Source: a bacterium UBP7_UBA7824 | Lineage (GTDB): Bacteria > UBP7 > UBA6624 | DNA: 21,328 nt | NCBI GenBank assembly: GCA_002501535.1 | Contig: DLTY01000014.1 | Location: 471-21,798, forward strand | Reading direction: 5' to 3' | Part shown: piece after piece, positions 7,463-15,925 of the stretch | How positions within the stretch are numbered: position 1 is the stretch's first letter | How the letters are laid out: every line of letters begins with the position of its first letter | The notes under the pieces: model-generated | What the model was told of the DNA's origin: nothing | What the model saw: only the letters and a program-made list of their open reading frames with translations | Database searches by the model: none | Made by a program: the position numbers and the translations under genes

Positions 7463-8023
7463 ATGGAATTAGAAGATATTATTGAGCTTTTTGAAATTTC
7501 AGGCGAAGAGGCTGTTGAGTATCTTGGTTCTGAATATTTAAAACTACATGCGGGAAGGGCTAATGTATCTGCATTTGAAAAAGTGATGATTGAAGTTCCC
7601 TCATGGGAAGGGTCCTTTAAACTTCAAGACTTAGGTATCCTGTCTATCCAAGACGCTTTGACAATTATGTTAAATTTATTTGATTCGTCAATAGGAAAAG
7701 AGGTTGAAAAGGGAATTATTAGAGAAAATTTAGATGTTTCAGTTTCACATAATGATGGAAGAATTTTTTTAAAACTGCCACCTTTAACTCAGGAAACTAG
7801 GGTGCAGCTTTCAAAAAGAGTTAAGGAAATATCAGAAGAAACAAAGATCAAGATAAGAAACTTAAGAAGAGAAGCAAGATCATCCCTTCAGGGTTTAAAG
7901 GATGAGCTTGGAGAAGATGAAATTAAAAGAAACGAAGATCGAATTGATGATACAAGAATTTCTTTAGAAAATAGGATTGAAGAGATTTATCAATCTAAAA
8001 ACAAAAGCATCCTGAATAATTAA
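7463..8023 (+). CDS. frr: Ribosome recycling factor
   Basis: RRF, with EF-G, splits the post-termination ribosome so the subunits can be reused. The 186-residue length is standard. The sequence has the expected two-domain layout: an N-terminal helix containing LHAGRANVSAFEKVMIEVP, a central beta domain (about 30-105) with LKLPPLTQETRVQL, and a long C-terminal helical part with the conserved KIKIRNLRREARSSL followed by LGEDEIKRNEDRI. The domain-I residues that contact 23S rRNA (the NLRRE arginines) are kept. The ATG sits 1 base after the pyrH stop with no clear Shine-Dalgarno sequence, so re-initiation or coupling is likely. uppS follows after 12 bases. Confidence 0.95.
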   Translation: MELEDIIELFEISGEEAVEYLGSEYLKLHAGRANVSAFEKVMIEVPSWEGSFKLQDLGILSIQDALTIMLNLFDSSIGKEVEKGIIRENLDVSVSHNDGRIFLKLPPLTQETRVQLSKRVKEISEETKIKIRNLRREARSSLQGLKDELGEDEIKRNEDRIDDTRISLENRIEEIYQSKNKSILNN

Positions 8024-8035
8024 TAGGATATATCT

Positions 8036-8737
8036 ATGTTGAATGTTCCTAATCATGTGGCTATTATCATGGATGGCAACGGTAGATGGGCAGAAAAAAA
8101 GGGCATGGATAGGTTTCAAGGGCATCAGCAAGGTGCGGAAACTGCAAGATCAATAATAAAAAAAAGTGGAAAGCTGGGCATAAACTGGCTAACTCTTTAT
8201 GCTTTTTCAATTGAAAATTGGGCTAGGCCAGAAAAAGAAAAAAGCAGTCTTTTTAGCCTGATGGTCAAATCTCTTTCCGAGGAATTGCCTTTATTGCTAA
8301 AAGAAGGTATAAGATTCAGAATGATAGGAGATAAAAGAAATTTGCCGAAGAATTTAATAAAGATAATTGAGAAAGCAGAATACATAACGAGAAAAAATTC
8401 TGATTTGAATCTGTCTGTTTGTGTAAATTACTCAGGAAAAAATGAAATTATTGAATCTGTCAATAAGATATTGAAAGATTTTTCTAAAGAGAATCCTGAA
8501 TGTTTTCATTTAGATGATTCATTTTTTAAAAAAAATATGCACTCTTCAGAATTGCCAGAAGTTGATCTCCTTTTGAGGACTGGTGGAGAAAAAAGGATAT
8601 CTAATTTTCTTTTATGGGATATAGCGTATTCAGAACTTTTTTTCACAGATACACTTTGGCCTGATTTTTCAAATGACGAGTTTTGTAAAATCCTTGACGA
8701 ATTTAATTTAAGAGAGAGAAGGTATGGAAATGTTTAA
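8036..8737 (+). CDS. uppS: Di-trans,poly-cis-undecaprenyl diphosphate synthase
   Basis: UppS condenses isopentenyl diphosphate onto farnesyl diphosphate to make the C55 carrier lipid precursor for peptidoglycan and O-antigen. The 233-residue protein has HVAIIMDGNGRWA with catalytic Asp13, FSIENWARP, and the closing block LLLRTGGEKRISNFLLWDIAY followed by ELFFTDTLWPDF. These cover the diphosphate-binding and metal-binding parts of cis-prenyltransferases. The usual NYGGR segment reads NYSGK here, a conservative change. AGGA in TTAATAGGATATATCT gives a ribosome-binding site. The 3' end overlaps the start of cdsA, linking carrier-lipid and phospholipid synthesis as in many Gram-negative bacteria. 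Confidence 0.96.
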   Translation: MLNVPNHVAIIMDGNGRWAEKKGMDRFQGHQQGAETARSIIKKSGKLGINWLTLYAFSIENWARPEKEKSSLFSLMVKSLSEELPLLLKEGIRFRMIGDKRNLPKNLIKIIEKAEYITRKNSDLNLSVCVNYSGKNEIIESVNKILKDFSKENPECFHLDDSFFKKNMHSSELPEVDLLLRTGGEKRISNFLLWDIAYSELFFTDTLWPDFSNDEFCKILDEFNLRERRYGNV

Positions 8738-9587
8738 AAAAGAAATTAAACAAAGGCTTTTTTATGGTTTTTCTCTTGGGATATTAACTATATTGATATT
8801 AAATGAAGGTGGTATTTTGCTTTTGATTGCAACAATGTGGGTTGCTGCAAGCGGATTGAGAGAATTTTATAGACTTGTTAGAGCCGAAGGTGGGAGGACT
8901 TTTGACCTTGTTGGTTATCCCTTGGCTGCGATAATGATAATCATTGCTTTTTTTGCAGAAACTAGTCAGAATTTCACTTATGAAAGTGCAGGCTTGCTTT
9001 CTACAGTGTATATTTTATTAGTTTCAATTGCTAATATTGTCAGAGCCTTCCAAAAGAAACCTTTGTATAAGATTTCCGAAATATCAATAACGTTTTTTGG
9101 CATCTTTCTTACAGCAGGTCTTCTTTCTTATGTTTTTAAGCTACACCCTTTGGGTTCTTTTTTATTCCCTGAAAAAGGTAATTATTTAATTTTTGTTCCT
9201 ATGATTGGAGCATGGGCTTATGATAGTGCAGCATTTTTTTCAGGAAAGTATTTTGGAAAAAATAATTATCTGTCAACTGTAAGTAAAAAAACATGGGAAG
9301 GAACTGTTGGGGGTCTTTTCGGATCTTCTTTTGGAATGGCTTTATTTGCCTATATGTCTGGCATGGGAACACCTCAAAATTTATTTTTTTGGTGGATTAC
9401 AGGTTTGATTTTGGGGCTTGTTGCACAGTTAGGTGATTTAGCATTCTCTGTTTTGAAAAGAGAAAAGCTTATGAAAGATTATGGAAGCTCTATACCAGGT
9501 CATGGAGGCATCCTTGACAGAATGGATAGCTTTTTGTTTGTGCTGCCTGTAAGTTATTATTTGATTAAATTATTTTTTATTGGTTAA
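8730..9587 (+). CDS. cdsA: Phosphatidate cytidylyltransferase (CDP-diglyceride synthase)
   Basis: CdsA joins CTP and phosphatidic acid to give CDP-diacylglycerol, the precursor of all membrane phospholipids, in the inner membrane. The protein has about eight hydrophobic segments and the family's catalytic C-terminal region: GAWAYDSAAFFSGKYFGKN, SKKTWEGTVGG, LGDLAFSVLKRE and KDYGSSIPGHGGILDRMDS, which is the CDS signature. Two in-frame ATGs lie within the end of uppS, at 8724 and 8730. The AGAAGG just upstream is only 1 base from the first and 7 from the second, so I prefer 8730 (285 residues); the first would add Met-Glu. In most genomes dxr follows here; in this window rseP follows directly. 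Confidence 0.95.
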   Translation: MFKKEIKQRLFYGFSLGILTILILNEGGILLLIATMWVAASGLREFYRLVRAEGGRTFDLVGYPLAAIMIIIAFFAETSQNFTYESAGLLSTVYILLVSIANIVRAFQKKPLYKISEISITFFGIFLTAGLLSYVFKLHPLGSFLFPEKGNYLIFVPMIGAWAYDSAAFFSGKYFGKNNYLSTVSKKTWEGTVGGLFGSSFGMALFAYMSGMGTPQNLFFWWITGLILGLVAQLGDLAFSVLKREKLMKDYGSSIPGHGGILDRMDSFLFVLPVSYYLIKLFFIG

Positions 9588-9588
9588 T

Positions 9589-11046
9589 ATGGTTTATTTA
9601 AATTTGATATCTAGCCTTTTTGGCGCTATTTTAATATTTGGAATTGTTGTTTTCATTCATGAGTTAGGTCATTATCTTGCTGCAAAAAAATGTGGTGTTG
9701 GTGTTGAAGAATTTGCTGTTGGTTTTGGCAAATGTTTGTTTAGTTTTCAGTCTAAAGAAACACTTTGGAAAATCAACATGATTCCTTTAGGCGGGTATGT
9801 CCTTATAAAAGGGATGGTTGAGGATGAAGATTCTGAAGATGAAAAAGCCAATATTGATTCTGAAGGTAAATCATTTGATGAAATATCTTTATTGAAGAAG
9901 GTTTTTATACTTTTTGCTGGTCCTTTAGCAAATATGATTTTAGCTTTTTTTATTTTTTTTCTTGTAGTTTTTTCCTACGGTGACCCAAAAAGATTGATAA
10001 CAATAGATGAAATGATAGACGATGAATTTATTGTTGGGCTAGCTCCAACCGGTTCCATTGTTAGCGGTGTTGCTACAGAGTCAAGATTGATTGAAGCCAT
10101 TGCATGGCCTTCTGAAAAAGATTTTTTCTCCAAAGTGGAAGAAGCAAGATTGAATTCAGACAGAATTCGTATAGATCTAGATTGGATTGGACAGAGGCTT
10201 GGTCCGATTTATTATGAGCCACAATTAGGAAAATCAGCAATTAGCTTTCGTGTCGAACCACAAATTGATAATGTTTTTTTAAGCGAGGATGTTGGGAGGA
10301 TTTCTGTATCCAGAATCGGTAATTTAAACCTCGAGGAAGCACCGTTAACTCAAAGTACTTTTGATTTGTTGCTTAGTGAAGATGTGAAGATTGTTATGAA
10401 GGACAGAGCCGTGTTTACTGTGGATAGATCAGATTTAATTGAACATATTGACCAAAATTTATCGATAAAAGATATTTTTTCAATTGATGGAATGACTTCT
10501 TTTGAAGACCTTTCAGCAATTTCTTCATCTCAGATAGAAATTTATTATCAAGATTTAGATGGGAAAAAAGAGAGCTTGATTGTTGAAAGGTCTGAACTTT
10601 TAAGCTTGTTTTCATTTATGCCTAAAAGAACTGAAGTTAAAGGTTTTGATCTTTTTAAAATCTCTTTTTCAAATACTTCATTTGCTGCAGCCCAAATTTT
10701 TGGTTTTGTTGGAAGCATATTTAGGTTTGAGAAAAAAGCCTTAGAGAATGTTGGTGGTCCGGTAGCCATAATTTCAATCTCCTCTCAAGTTGTGAAGCAA
10801 GGATTAGAGAACTCTTTAACTTTTTTAGCCCTTTTATCTGTTAATTTGGGGATTTTGAATCTTCTTTTGATTTTTATTCCTAACTTAGATGGAGGCAGAA
10901 TAATGATTGAAATTATAGAAAATTTTGTTCCTGTTTCCAAAAAACAAACTGTTAAAAAGGTAACAAAATCATTACTTTCAATTGGTGGCTACGCATTGAT
11001 TATCTTGTTTTTAATAATAACAATAAGAGACATAGGGAGACTTTAA
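9589..11046 (+). CDS. rseP: RseP-type intramembrane site-2 zinc metalloprotease
   Basis: Site-2 proteases cut transmembrane helices, in Gram-negative bacteria typically an anti-sigma factor after DegS, and also cleave leftover signal peptides. The 485-residue protein has the zinc site H24-E25-L-G-H28 in the first membrane helix, the conserved MIPLGGYV and LFAGPLANMILAF segments, and near the C-terminus the second active-site motif NLDGG with Asp434, preceded by LGILNLLLIFIP where LPIP is normal. The loop between membrane helices (about 120-360) is long, acidic and strongly divergent; I cannot see a clean PDZ signature in it. The ATG at 9589 lies 1 base after the cdsA stop; a TTG at 9580 would add three residues. 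The substrate here is unknown, and no rseA or sigma-E gene is in the window. Confidence 0.92.
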   Translation: MVYLNLISSLFGAILIFGIVVFIHELGHYLAAKKCGVGVEEFAVGFGKCLFSFQSKETLWKINMIPLGGYVLIKGMVEDEDSEDEKANIDSEGKSFDEISLLKKVFILFAGPLANMILAFFIFFLVVFSYGDPKRLITIDEMIDDEFIVGLAPTGSIVSGVATESRLIEAIAWPSEKDFFSKVEEARLNSDRIRIDLDWIGQRLGPIYYEPQLGKSAISFRVEPQIDNVFLSEDVGRISVSRIGNLNLEEAPLTQSTFDLLLSEDVKIVMKDRAVFTVDRSDLIEHIDQNLSIKDIFSIDGMTSFEDLSAISSSQIEIYYQDLDGKKESLIVERSELLSLFSFMPKRTEVKGFDLFKISFSNTSFAAAQIFGFVGSIFRFEKKALENVGGPVAIISISSQVVKQGLENSLTFLALLSVNLGILNLLLIFIPNLDGGRIMIEIIENFVPVSKKQTVKKVTKSLLSIGGYALIILFLIITIRDIGRL

Positions 11047-11687
11047 TGAAAGTTTCTGCAATTGTTCCTGCCCATAACGAAGCGCCAAGAATTGCTAAAG
11101 TTTTAAAAATTTTGGCAGTTAGTAAAAAAATAAACCAGATTATTGTTGTTGATGACGGGTCAAGGGACGGAACAGCTGCAGCCGCTAGGAGAGTTCCTGG
11201 AGTCCTTGTTCTATCACTGCCTGAAAATCTTGGAAAAACTTCAGCTATACATATGGGTCTTGCATGTGTTAAACACGAGTGTGTTTTGTTTATCGATGCG
11301 GATTTGGTTGGGCTTGAGGTGAATCATGTAAATTCAATTATTGACCCGGTCCTCAAAAAGATTTGCGATATGTCTGTTGGCATCTTCAAAGGTGGAAAAG
11401 TTGGTACTGATTTTGCTCAAAAAATTGCTCCAGGGTTATCTGGACAAAGAGCTGTTCTTTTAGATAAGATTTCTAATTTTCCTTTTGGAGAAGTTGCAGG
11501 TTATGGATTTGAAACTGCTTTAAATAATTTTGCTGAATCAAATAAATGGGAAATTCACAAGGCGGATTTGTTTGGGGTGGGGCAAGTTACAAAAGAAAAA
11601 AAACATGGTTTTATTGTTGGAATCATTAAAAGATTAAAAATGTATTGGGAAGTTATTGAAGGTTGGTTAAGTAGTGGAAAAAAATGA
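11046..11687 (+). CDS. Glycosyltransferase family 2 protein
   Basis: The 213-residue protein is a compact GT-A fold. It has the N-terminal nucleotide-binding strand VSAIVPAHNEA, DDGS at 36-39 followed by RDGT, NLGKTSAIHMGL, and DAD at 84-86, the usual metal and nucleotide-sugar-binding triad. A GLSGQRAV segment and a GYGFETAL segment further on are typical of some GT2 enzymes. There is no transmembrane segment, so the enzyme is cytoplasmic or peripheral; donor and acceptor are unknown. Candidates include a lipid- or glycerate-linked sugar transfer, but nothing decides this. The start overlaps the rseP stop as TAATG, and the 3' end overlaps the rimP start by 14 bases, so it belongs to this transcription unit. 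Confidence 0.85.
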   Translation: MKVSAIVPAHNEAPRIAKVLKILAVSKKINQIIVVDDGSRDGTAAAARRVPGVLVLSLPENLGKTSAIHMGLACVKHECVLFIDADLVGLEVNHVNSIIDPVLKKICDMSVGIFKGGKVGTDFAQKIAPGLSGQRAVLLDKISNFPFGEVAGYGFETALNNFAESNKWEIHKADLFGVGQVTKEKKHGFIVGIIKRLKMYWEVIEGWLSSGKK

Positions 11688-12099
11688 TTTAATTCGAAAT
11701 ATTGAATTTGAAGTAGCCGATATGGGATATACAATATGGGATGTTTCTATTAAGGGCCAAGGCCCTAATCGTCGCTTTACTGTTTTTTTAGATGGTCGAG
11801 TGGGTGTCAATGATTGTGCAAAGGTTTCTAAGTCTTTGAGCAATTCCAAAATTGGAAACATATTAGAAAAGGGGCTTCTTGAAGTCTCTTCCCCCGGAGT
11901 TGAACCTGTCTTAACTAAATTAAAGCATTTTCAACGCTGGACTGGAAAGGAGGTTGAATTTAAATTAGAAAAAGTTTCAAAATCTTTTTTTGGAATTTTG
12001 ATAAACTACAACAATTGTTTAGTTTTTCAAATGAAGGATGGTTTTTTCTATGTCCCTTTTCAAGTATTAAAAATGGTTAAAGGTTTAAATAGGAGTTAG
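11674..12099 (+). CDS. rimP: Ribosome maturation factor RimP
   Basis: RimP helps assemble the 30S subunit, especially the head and the uS12 region. The 141-residue protein has the two-domain layout: an N-terminal alpha/beta domain with YTIWDVSIKGQGPNRRFTVFLD and ending in EVSSPGVEPVL, then a small SH3-like beta domain. The family pattern is VSSPGLDRPL, so the Arg is replaced by Val and the segment is altered, but order and spacing are kept. The start is GTG at 11674 inside the end of the glycosyltransferase gene, in a different frame. A RimP gene directly before nusA is the standard bacterial arrangement, which strengthens the call. nusA starts 3 bases after the stop, with AGGAG in the rimP tail as its ribosome-binding site. 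Confidence 0.92.
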   Translation: MEKNDLIRNIEFEVADMGYTIWDVSIKGQGPNRRFTVFLDGRVGVNDCAKVSKSLSNSKIGNILEKGLLEVSSPGVEPVLTKLKHFQRWTGKEVEFKLEKVSKSFFGILINYNNCLVFQMKDGFFYVPFQVLKMVKGLNRS

Positions 12100-12102
12100 A
12101 TT

Positions 12103-13431
12103 ATGAGTGAAAAAGCATATTTTATAGATCTCAAAGAAGAGATAAGCAATATATTGAAAAATAGAGCTATTAACGAGAATGAATTAAGAGAGTCTCTCAA
12201 GGTAGCATTTGAATCAGCTTATTCAAGTGAATTTGGTTTAGAGAGCGCGCCAGAAAATTTTAAGGTAGATGTTGATCTTATCAGGGGAACAATCAAGGCT
12301 TTTCTTTTAAAAAGAATTGTTACTAGTGTAAGAGATGATGAGTTAGAAATCTCTATAGAGGATATAAGAAAAAAAGGTTTAGACCTGCCAATAAGGACTT
12401 TTTATCCTGATCCTTTAGATTTTCAAAAGTTAAGCAGAATTGCAATCAGACAAGCTTTAACAATGCTTGATGAAAAAATTTCTGAATATGAAAAACATAA
12501 CCTTTATTCAAAAGCAGCTGAGATGGAAGGTAACAATGTGTATGGAGAGATATATAAAGCTATAAGAGATACAGCATGGATTGAGGTTGGAAAAATCGAA
12601 GGAATACTTAGGAAATCAGAAAGAATATTTGGAGAGTCAAGAAAGCAAAGGTTGAAAAGCGGAGTTCGCGCTTATGTTTATTCTGTTGCGAAAGATAGGG
12701 CAGGAAGGCCTCAATTGCTTTTGTCTAGAACACATCCAGAATTTTTAAGATTGCTTATGGAGGAAAATATACCAGAAGTTTCAGAAGGTGTAATTGAAAT
12801 CAAAAGAGTGGTTAGGAAGCCGGGACACCGAGCAAAAGTTGCTGTTCACTCCTATAGCGATTCAGTAGAGCCTCTAGGTGCTTGTATAGGCCCTGGCGGA
12901 AGAAGAATACAGTCTGTTATAAAAGAGCTTTCGCAAGAAAAAATTGATGTTGTCAAATGGGACGAAAGACCAAGACATTTTATTGCAAATTCAATGAGGC
13001 CTGTTAATGTGGATTTTGCAAATGTTAGATTGCTTAATTATTTAACACTGGAAGAGAAGGAAGAAGCTGGAAATACCAAAAGAAAAGCTATTGTTATTGT
13101 TCCGGTTGATGAAAAAAATAAAGCAATTGGAAGTGAGGGTGAAAATGTCAGTCTTGCAACAAGGATAACAGGATGGTCAATTGATATTTGGGATACAGCT
13201 TCATTTGACTCTTTGCCCGAGAAAGAATTGCAAGAACCTGCTTTTCAATTTCCAGCATGGTTGCTCGAGGCTCTTGTAAGCAATAATGTAAACTTAGTCA
13301 AGGATTTATTCACTTTTAGTGAAACTGACCTAGAGAAGATGGAAGGTGTAGGAGAGCTAGGAAGTCAGATACTTGTTACATTTTTACATGATTTAGGATT
13401 GATAGAAGAAAGTGGAGAAGAAGAAGCTTAA
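12103..13431 (+). CDS. nusA: Transcription termination/antitermination factor NusA
   Basis: NusA binds RNA polymerase and nascent RNA and controls pausing, termination and antitermination. The 442-residue protein has the N-terminal polymerase-binding domain (about 1-130), an S1 domain (about 140-210), KH1 (about 230-290, with GACIGPGGRRIQSVIKEL and EKIDVVKW) and KH2 (about 300-370, with KAIGSEGENVSLATRITGW). At the end there is a single helix-hairpin-helix-like repeat (about 385-435, with LEKMEGVGELG), shorter than the two acidic repeats of E. coli NusA. The GPGG in KH1 replaces the more common VGxRG form. AGGAG lies 7 bases before the ATG. The stop overlaps infB as TAATG; the ylxR gene often found between them is absent. 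Confidence 0.97.
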   Translation: MSEKAYFIDLKEEISNILKNRAINENELRESLKVAFESAYSSEFGLESAPENFKVDVDLIRGTIKAFLLKRIVTSVRDDELEISIEDIRKKGLDLPIRTFYPDPLDFQKLSRIAIRQALTMLDEKISEYEKHNLYSKAAEMEGNNVYGEIYKAIRDTAWIEVGKIEGILRKSERIFGESRKQRLKSGVRAYVYSVAKDRAGRPQLLLSRTHPEFLRLLMEENIPEVSEGVIEIKRVVRKPGHRAKVAVHSYSDSVEPLGACIGPGGRRIQSVIKELSQEKIDVVKWDERPRHFIANSMRPVNVDFANVRLLNYLTLEEKEEAGNTKRKAIVIVPVDEKNKAIGSEGENVSLATRITGWSIDIWDTASFDSLPEKELQEPAFQFPAWLLEALVSNNVNLVKDLFTFSETDLEKMEGVGELGSQILVTFLHDLGLIEESGEEEA

Positions 13432-15593
13432 TGAGAGTTTTTGAATTAGCAAAAAAAATTAACATAGATTCCAAAGAGTTGGTTGTAAAAGCTAAGGAAA
13501 TCGGCATAAATGTAAATACAAGTATGTCTATCATTGAGGATGGTGATGCTGACAAGGTCCTTGCTTATCTTGGTAAAGCACCAGCTAAAGATGATAAAAA
13601 GAATATCCAGAAATCTGATTCTCAAAATGCTGTTAAGGGTGTAGTTAAGAAAAAACCAACTGGTAAAGATTTTCAAAAAGGTTCAAATCCAAATGCTGCA
13701 AATCCTTCTTTCAAAAAAGAGAACAGGAAAAAGGAAGCGAGGAAAGCACAGCTTGGAGGCAGGAAAAGTTCAACCAAGCTTGGCTCAAGGGTTGCAAAGT
13801 CTTTTTCAGTAAGGCTTACCGAAACAGCAAGTGCCGTTAGCGAAAGATCTAAAGAGATTAATTCAATCAATTTAGGCTTGACAATAAAAGAAATTTCAAA
13901 ACTTTTGGGTATACCTATAGCAAATATTTTTTCATTTTTTGAGATGGAAGATAAGGATATAGATTGCAAACCAAATAAAACCCAAATTATTTCTTTATTG
14001 GAAAAATGGAATATAGAACATATAAAAATTATCGAGCACAAGCAAGATGAGCCAATTTTAAAGATAGATGAAAAATCTTTAACAAAAAGAGTTCCTATTG
14101 TTACTGTTATGGGCCATGTTGATCATGGGAAAACAACTTTACTTGATTACATTAGGCAAACTTCTGTTGCCTCTGGTGAGTTTGGTGCTATAACGCAAAA
14201 GATTGGAGCAACTCTTGCATCAACAAAAGATGGTAGAAATATAACTTTTATAGATACACCTGGACATAGTTCTTTTACCTCCATGAGAGCCAGAGGTGCA
14301 CAGGTTACTGATGTTGCAGTGCTGGTTGTTTCTGCAGACGAAGGCCCAAGAGAGCAAACTATTGAAGCTTATGAGCATATCCAAGCTGCTAAAGTAGAAA
14401 TGGTCGTTGCTTTGAATAAAATGGACAGCCCTAGGGCGAACCCAAATAAGGTTTTAGGCCAATTGCAAAAAATTGGAATCAATCCTTCTGCACTTGGTGG
14501 AGATATACCTTTATTCCCAATTAGTGCAAAAAGTGGAGAAGGTGTGGATTTGCTTCTAGAAGGAATAGTTGAATTAAGTGATATATTAGAGCTTAAAGCT
14601 GATAGTACGTCTAAGGTCCAGGGTGTTGTGATTGAGTCTGAAATAAAGGAAAACGGAAAAACATGTACTGCTATTGTTTTGCAAGGCATCCTGAAGCCGA
14701 AAAGTATTTTGTTATTTCGGGATGATTTTGCCGCTGTTAGAGGCTTGAATTCTTATGATGGTAAAAAGCTTGATAGCGTGCATCCTGGAATGCCTGTTGA
14801 GATTACAGGATTAAATCATATACCTTCCTCTGGAGAGAAATTTATAGAGGTTAAGAATCAAAAAGCAGCAAAAAAAGTTTTAAGAACCAGGTTGAAACAA
14901 AAAACAAAATCCTCAGAGCAAAGAGTAGCTGATTTAGATTCTCTTTTTGGAGAGGTTTCTAGCAAGGAATTTAAACTCATAGTTAAAGCTTCTAGCTATG
15001 GAGCTTTGGAGGCAGTTAAAAAAGAGATTGAAGCATTAAAGTCAGAAGAGTTTAAAGTTTTTGTAATCAGCTCAAGTGTAGGCGATGTAACTACTGCCGA
15101 TGTAGATTTAGCTCATTCTTCTGAAGCCTCAATACTTGGTTTTGAGGTTGGTATCGCTGGTACTGCAGCCAAGTTGTCTAAAGAAAAATCAATCAAAATA
15201 AGTGTAAATAATTTAATTTATAAATTGTTAGAAAATATTAAAAGTGAAATTATTGACTCTATTGATGCAGATGAAGAGGAATTTGAATCTGGCAGATTGA
15301 GGCTTTTGGAGATATTTAGAGAAACTCCTAGACTGACAATAGCGGGAGGAAAAATTGAATCTGGCTTCATCACGAGAGGTTCAAGATGTCGCATATTCAG
15401 AGATGGAGATATGATTTTTGAAGGAAGAATTGATAATTTAAGACGTTTTAAAGAGGATGTAAAGGAAGTTAAAGAAGGGTTTGAATGTGGTTTCAGGGTT
15501 GTGGGTAAACCAGGATTGAAACCAGGTGACGAGCTGGTTACGCACAGGATAGAAAAAAGAAAGAAAACTGAATCTGAGGTATTTGGGAAATGA
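13431..15593 (+). CDS. infB: Translation initiation factor IF-2
   Basis: IF-2 is the GTPase that places initiator tRNA on the 30S subunit and promotes subunit joining. The 720-residue protein starts with an IF2_N domain (about 1-50), then a basic, Lys/Ser-rich linker (about 55-135) and a second IF2_N-like region (about 150-205). The GTPase domain has G1 GHVDHGKT at 228-235, DTPGH at 275-279, NKMD at 329-332 and SAKSG at 365-369. Beta-barrel and C-terminal tRNA-binding domains follow, with [10 protein letters not shown] near the end. Switch I reads GAITQKIGA instead of GGITQHIGA, so a nearly constant His is Lys257. The start overlaps the nusA stop; rbfA overlaps the infB stop as ATGA. Confidence 0.97.
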   Translation: MRVFELAKKINIDSKELVVKAKEIGINVNTSMSIIEDGDADKVLAYLGKAPAKDDKKNIQKSDSQNAVKGVVKKKPTGKDFQKGSNPNAANPSFKKENRKKEARKAQLGGRKSSTKLGSRVAKSFSVRLTETASAVSERSKEINSINLGLTIKEISKLLGIPIANIFSFFEMEDKDIDCKPNKTQIISLLEKWNIEHIKIIEHKQDEPILKIDEKSLTKRVPIVTVMGHVDHGKTTLLDYIRQTSVASGEFGAITQKIGATLASTKDGRNITFIDTPGHSSFTSMRARGAQVTDVAVLVVSADEGPREQTIEAYEHIQAAKVEMVVALNKMDSPRANPNKVLGQLQKIGINPSALGGDIPLFPISAKSGEGVDLLLEGIVELSDILELKADSTSKVQGVVIESEIKENGKTCTAIVLQGILKPKSILLFRDDFAAVRGLNSYDGKKLDSVHPGMPVEITGLNHIPSSGEKFIEVKNQKAAKKVLRTRLKQKTKSSEQRVADLDSLFGEVSSKEFKLIVKASSYGALEAVKKEIEALKSEEFKVFVISSSVGDVTTADVDLAHSSEASILGFEVGIAGTAAKLSKEKSIKISVNNLIYKLLENIKSEIIDSIDADEEEFESGRLRLLEIFRETPRLTIAGGKIESGFITRGSRCRIFRDGDMIFEGRIDNLRRFKEDVKEVKEGFECGFRVVGKPGLKPGDELVTHRIEKRKKTESEVFGK

Positions 15594-15925
15594 AGCCGTT
15601 AAGCATTTTCAAATCAATCAAAGCTTGCCTTGCAAGGGAGATATCAGAATTAGACGACCCAAGGATACCTCCTGATCTAACTTTGACAAAAATTGATTTT
15701 TCTAGAGGTTATGGGAAATTGGATGTTTATATAAGCAGCAGCTTAAGCAGGAAAAAGAAAACAATTCTTCACACAATGAATATTGCAAAAAGAAGAATAG
15801 TCTCCAGGGCTTTAAGCGGTTTAAGGCTTAGGAAAATTCCAAAATTAGATTTTTTTTGGGATGACACTGTTGAAAAAGCATTTAGGATTAATGAAATTTT
15901 AAATAAATCTTTACCCGATGATTGA
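15590..15925 (+). CDS. rbfA: 30S ribosome-binding factor A
   Basis: RbfA is a KH-fold protein that assists late 30S maturation and processing of the 5' end of 16S rRNA. The 111-residue protein has the RbfA layout: N-terminal helix ending in ISELDDPR, strand LTLTKIDFSRGYGKLDVYIS, and the C-terminal signature LRLRKIPKLDFFWDDTVEKA followed by FRINEIL. The ATG overlaps the infB stop by 4 bases, and GGGAA lies just upstream. It ends with a short SLPDD tail and overlaps the nrnA start by 8 bases. In most bacteria truB comes next; here it does not. Confidence 0.95.
   Translation: MKPLSIFKSIKACLAREISELDDPRIPPDLTLTKIDFSRGYGKLDVYISSSLSRKKKTILHTMNIAKRRIVSRALSGLRLRKIPKLDFFWDDTVEKAFRINEILNKSLPDD

Noticed and set aside
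11750..11769. Inverted repeat with AGGGCC-AA-GGCCCT core
   Set aside because: It lies inside rimP and encodes the conserved segment KGQGPN; it has no T-run and is probably a coding coincidence.
13673..14041. 122-codon minus-strand frame inside infB
   Set aside because: It lies wholly antisense to the infB linker region, whose biased Lys/Ser codons produce such frames.
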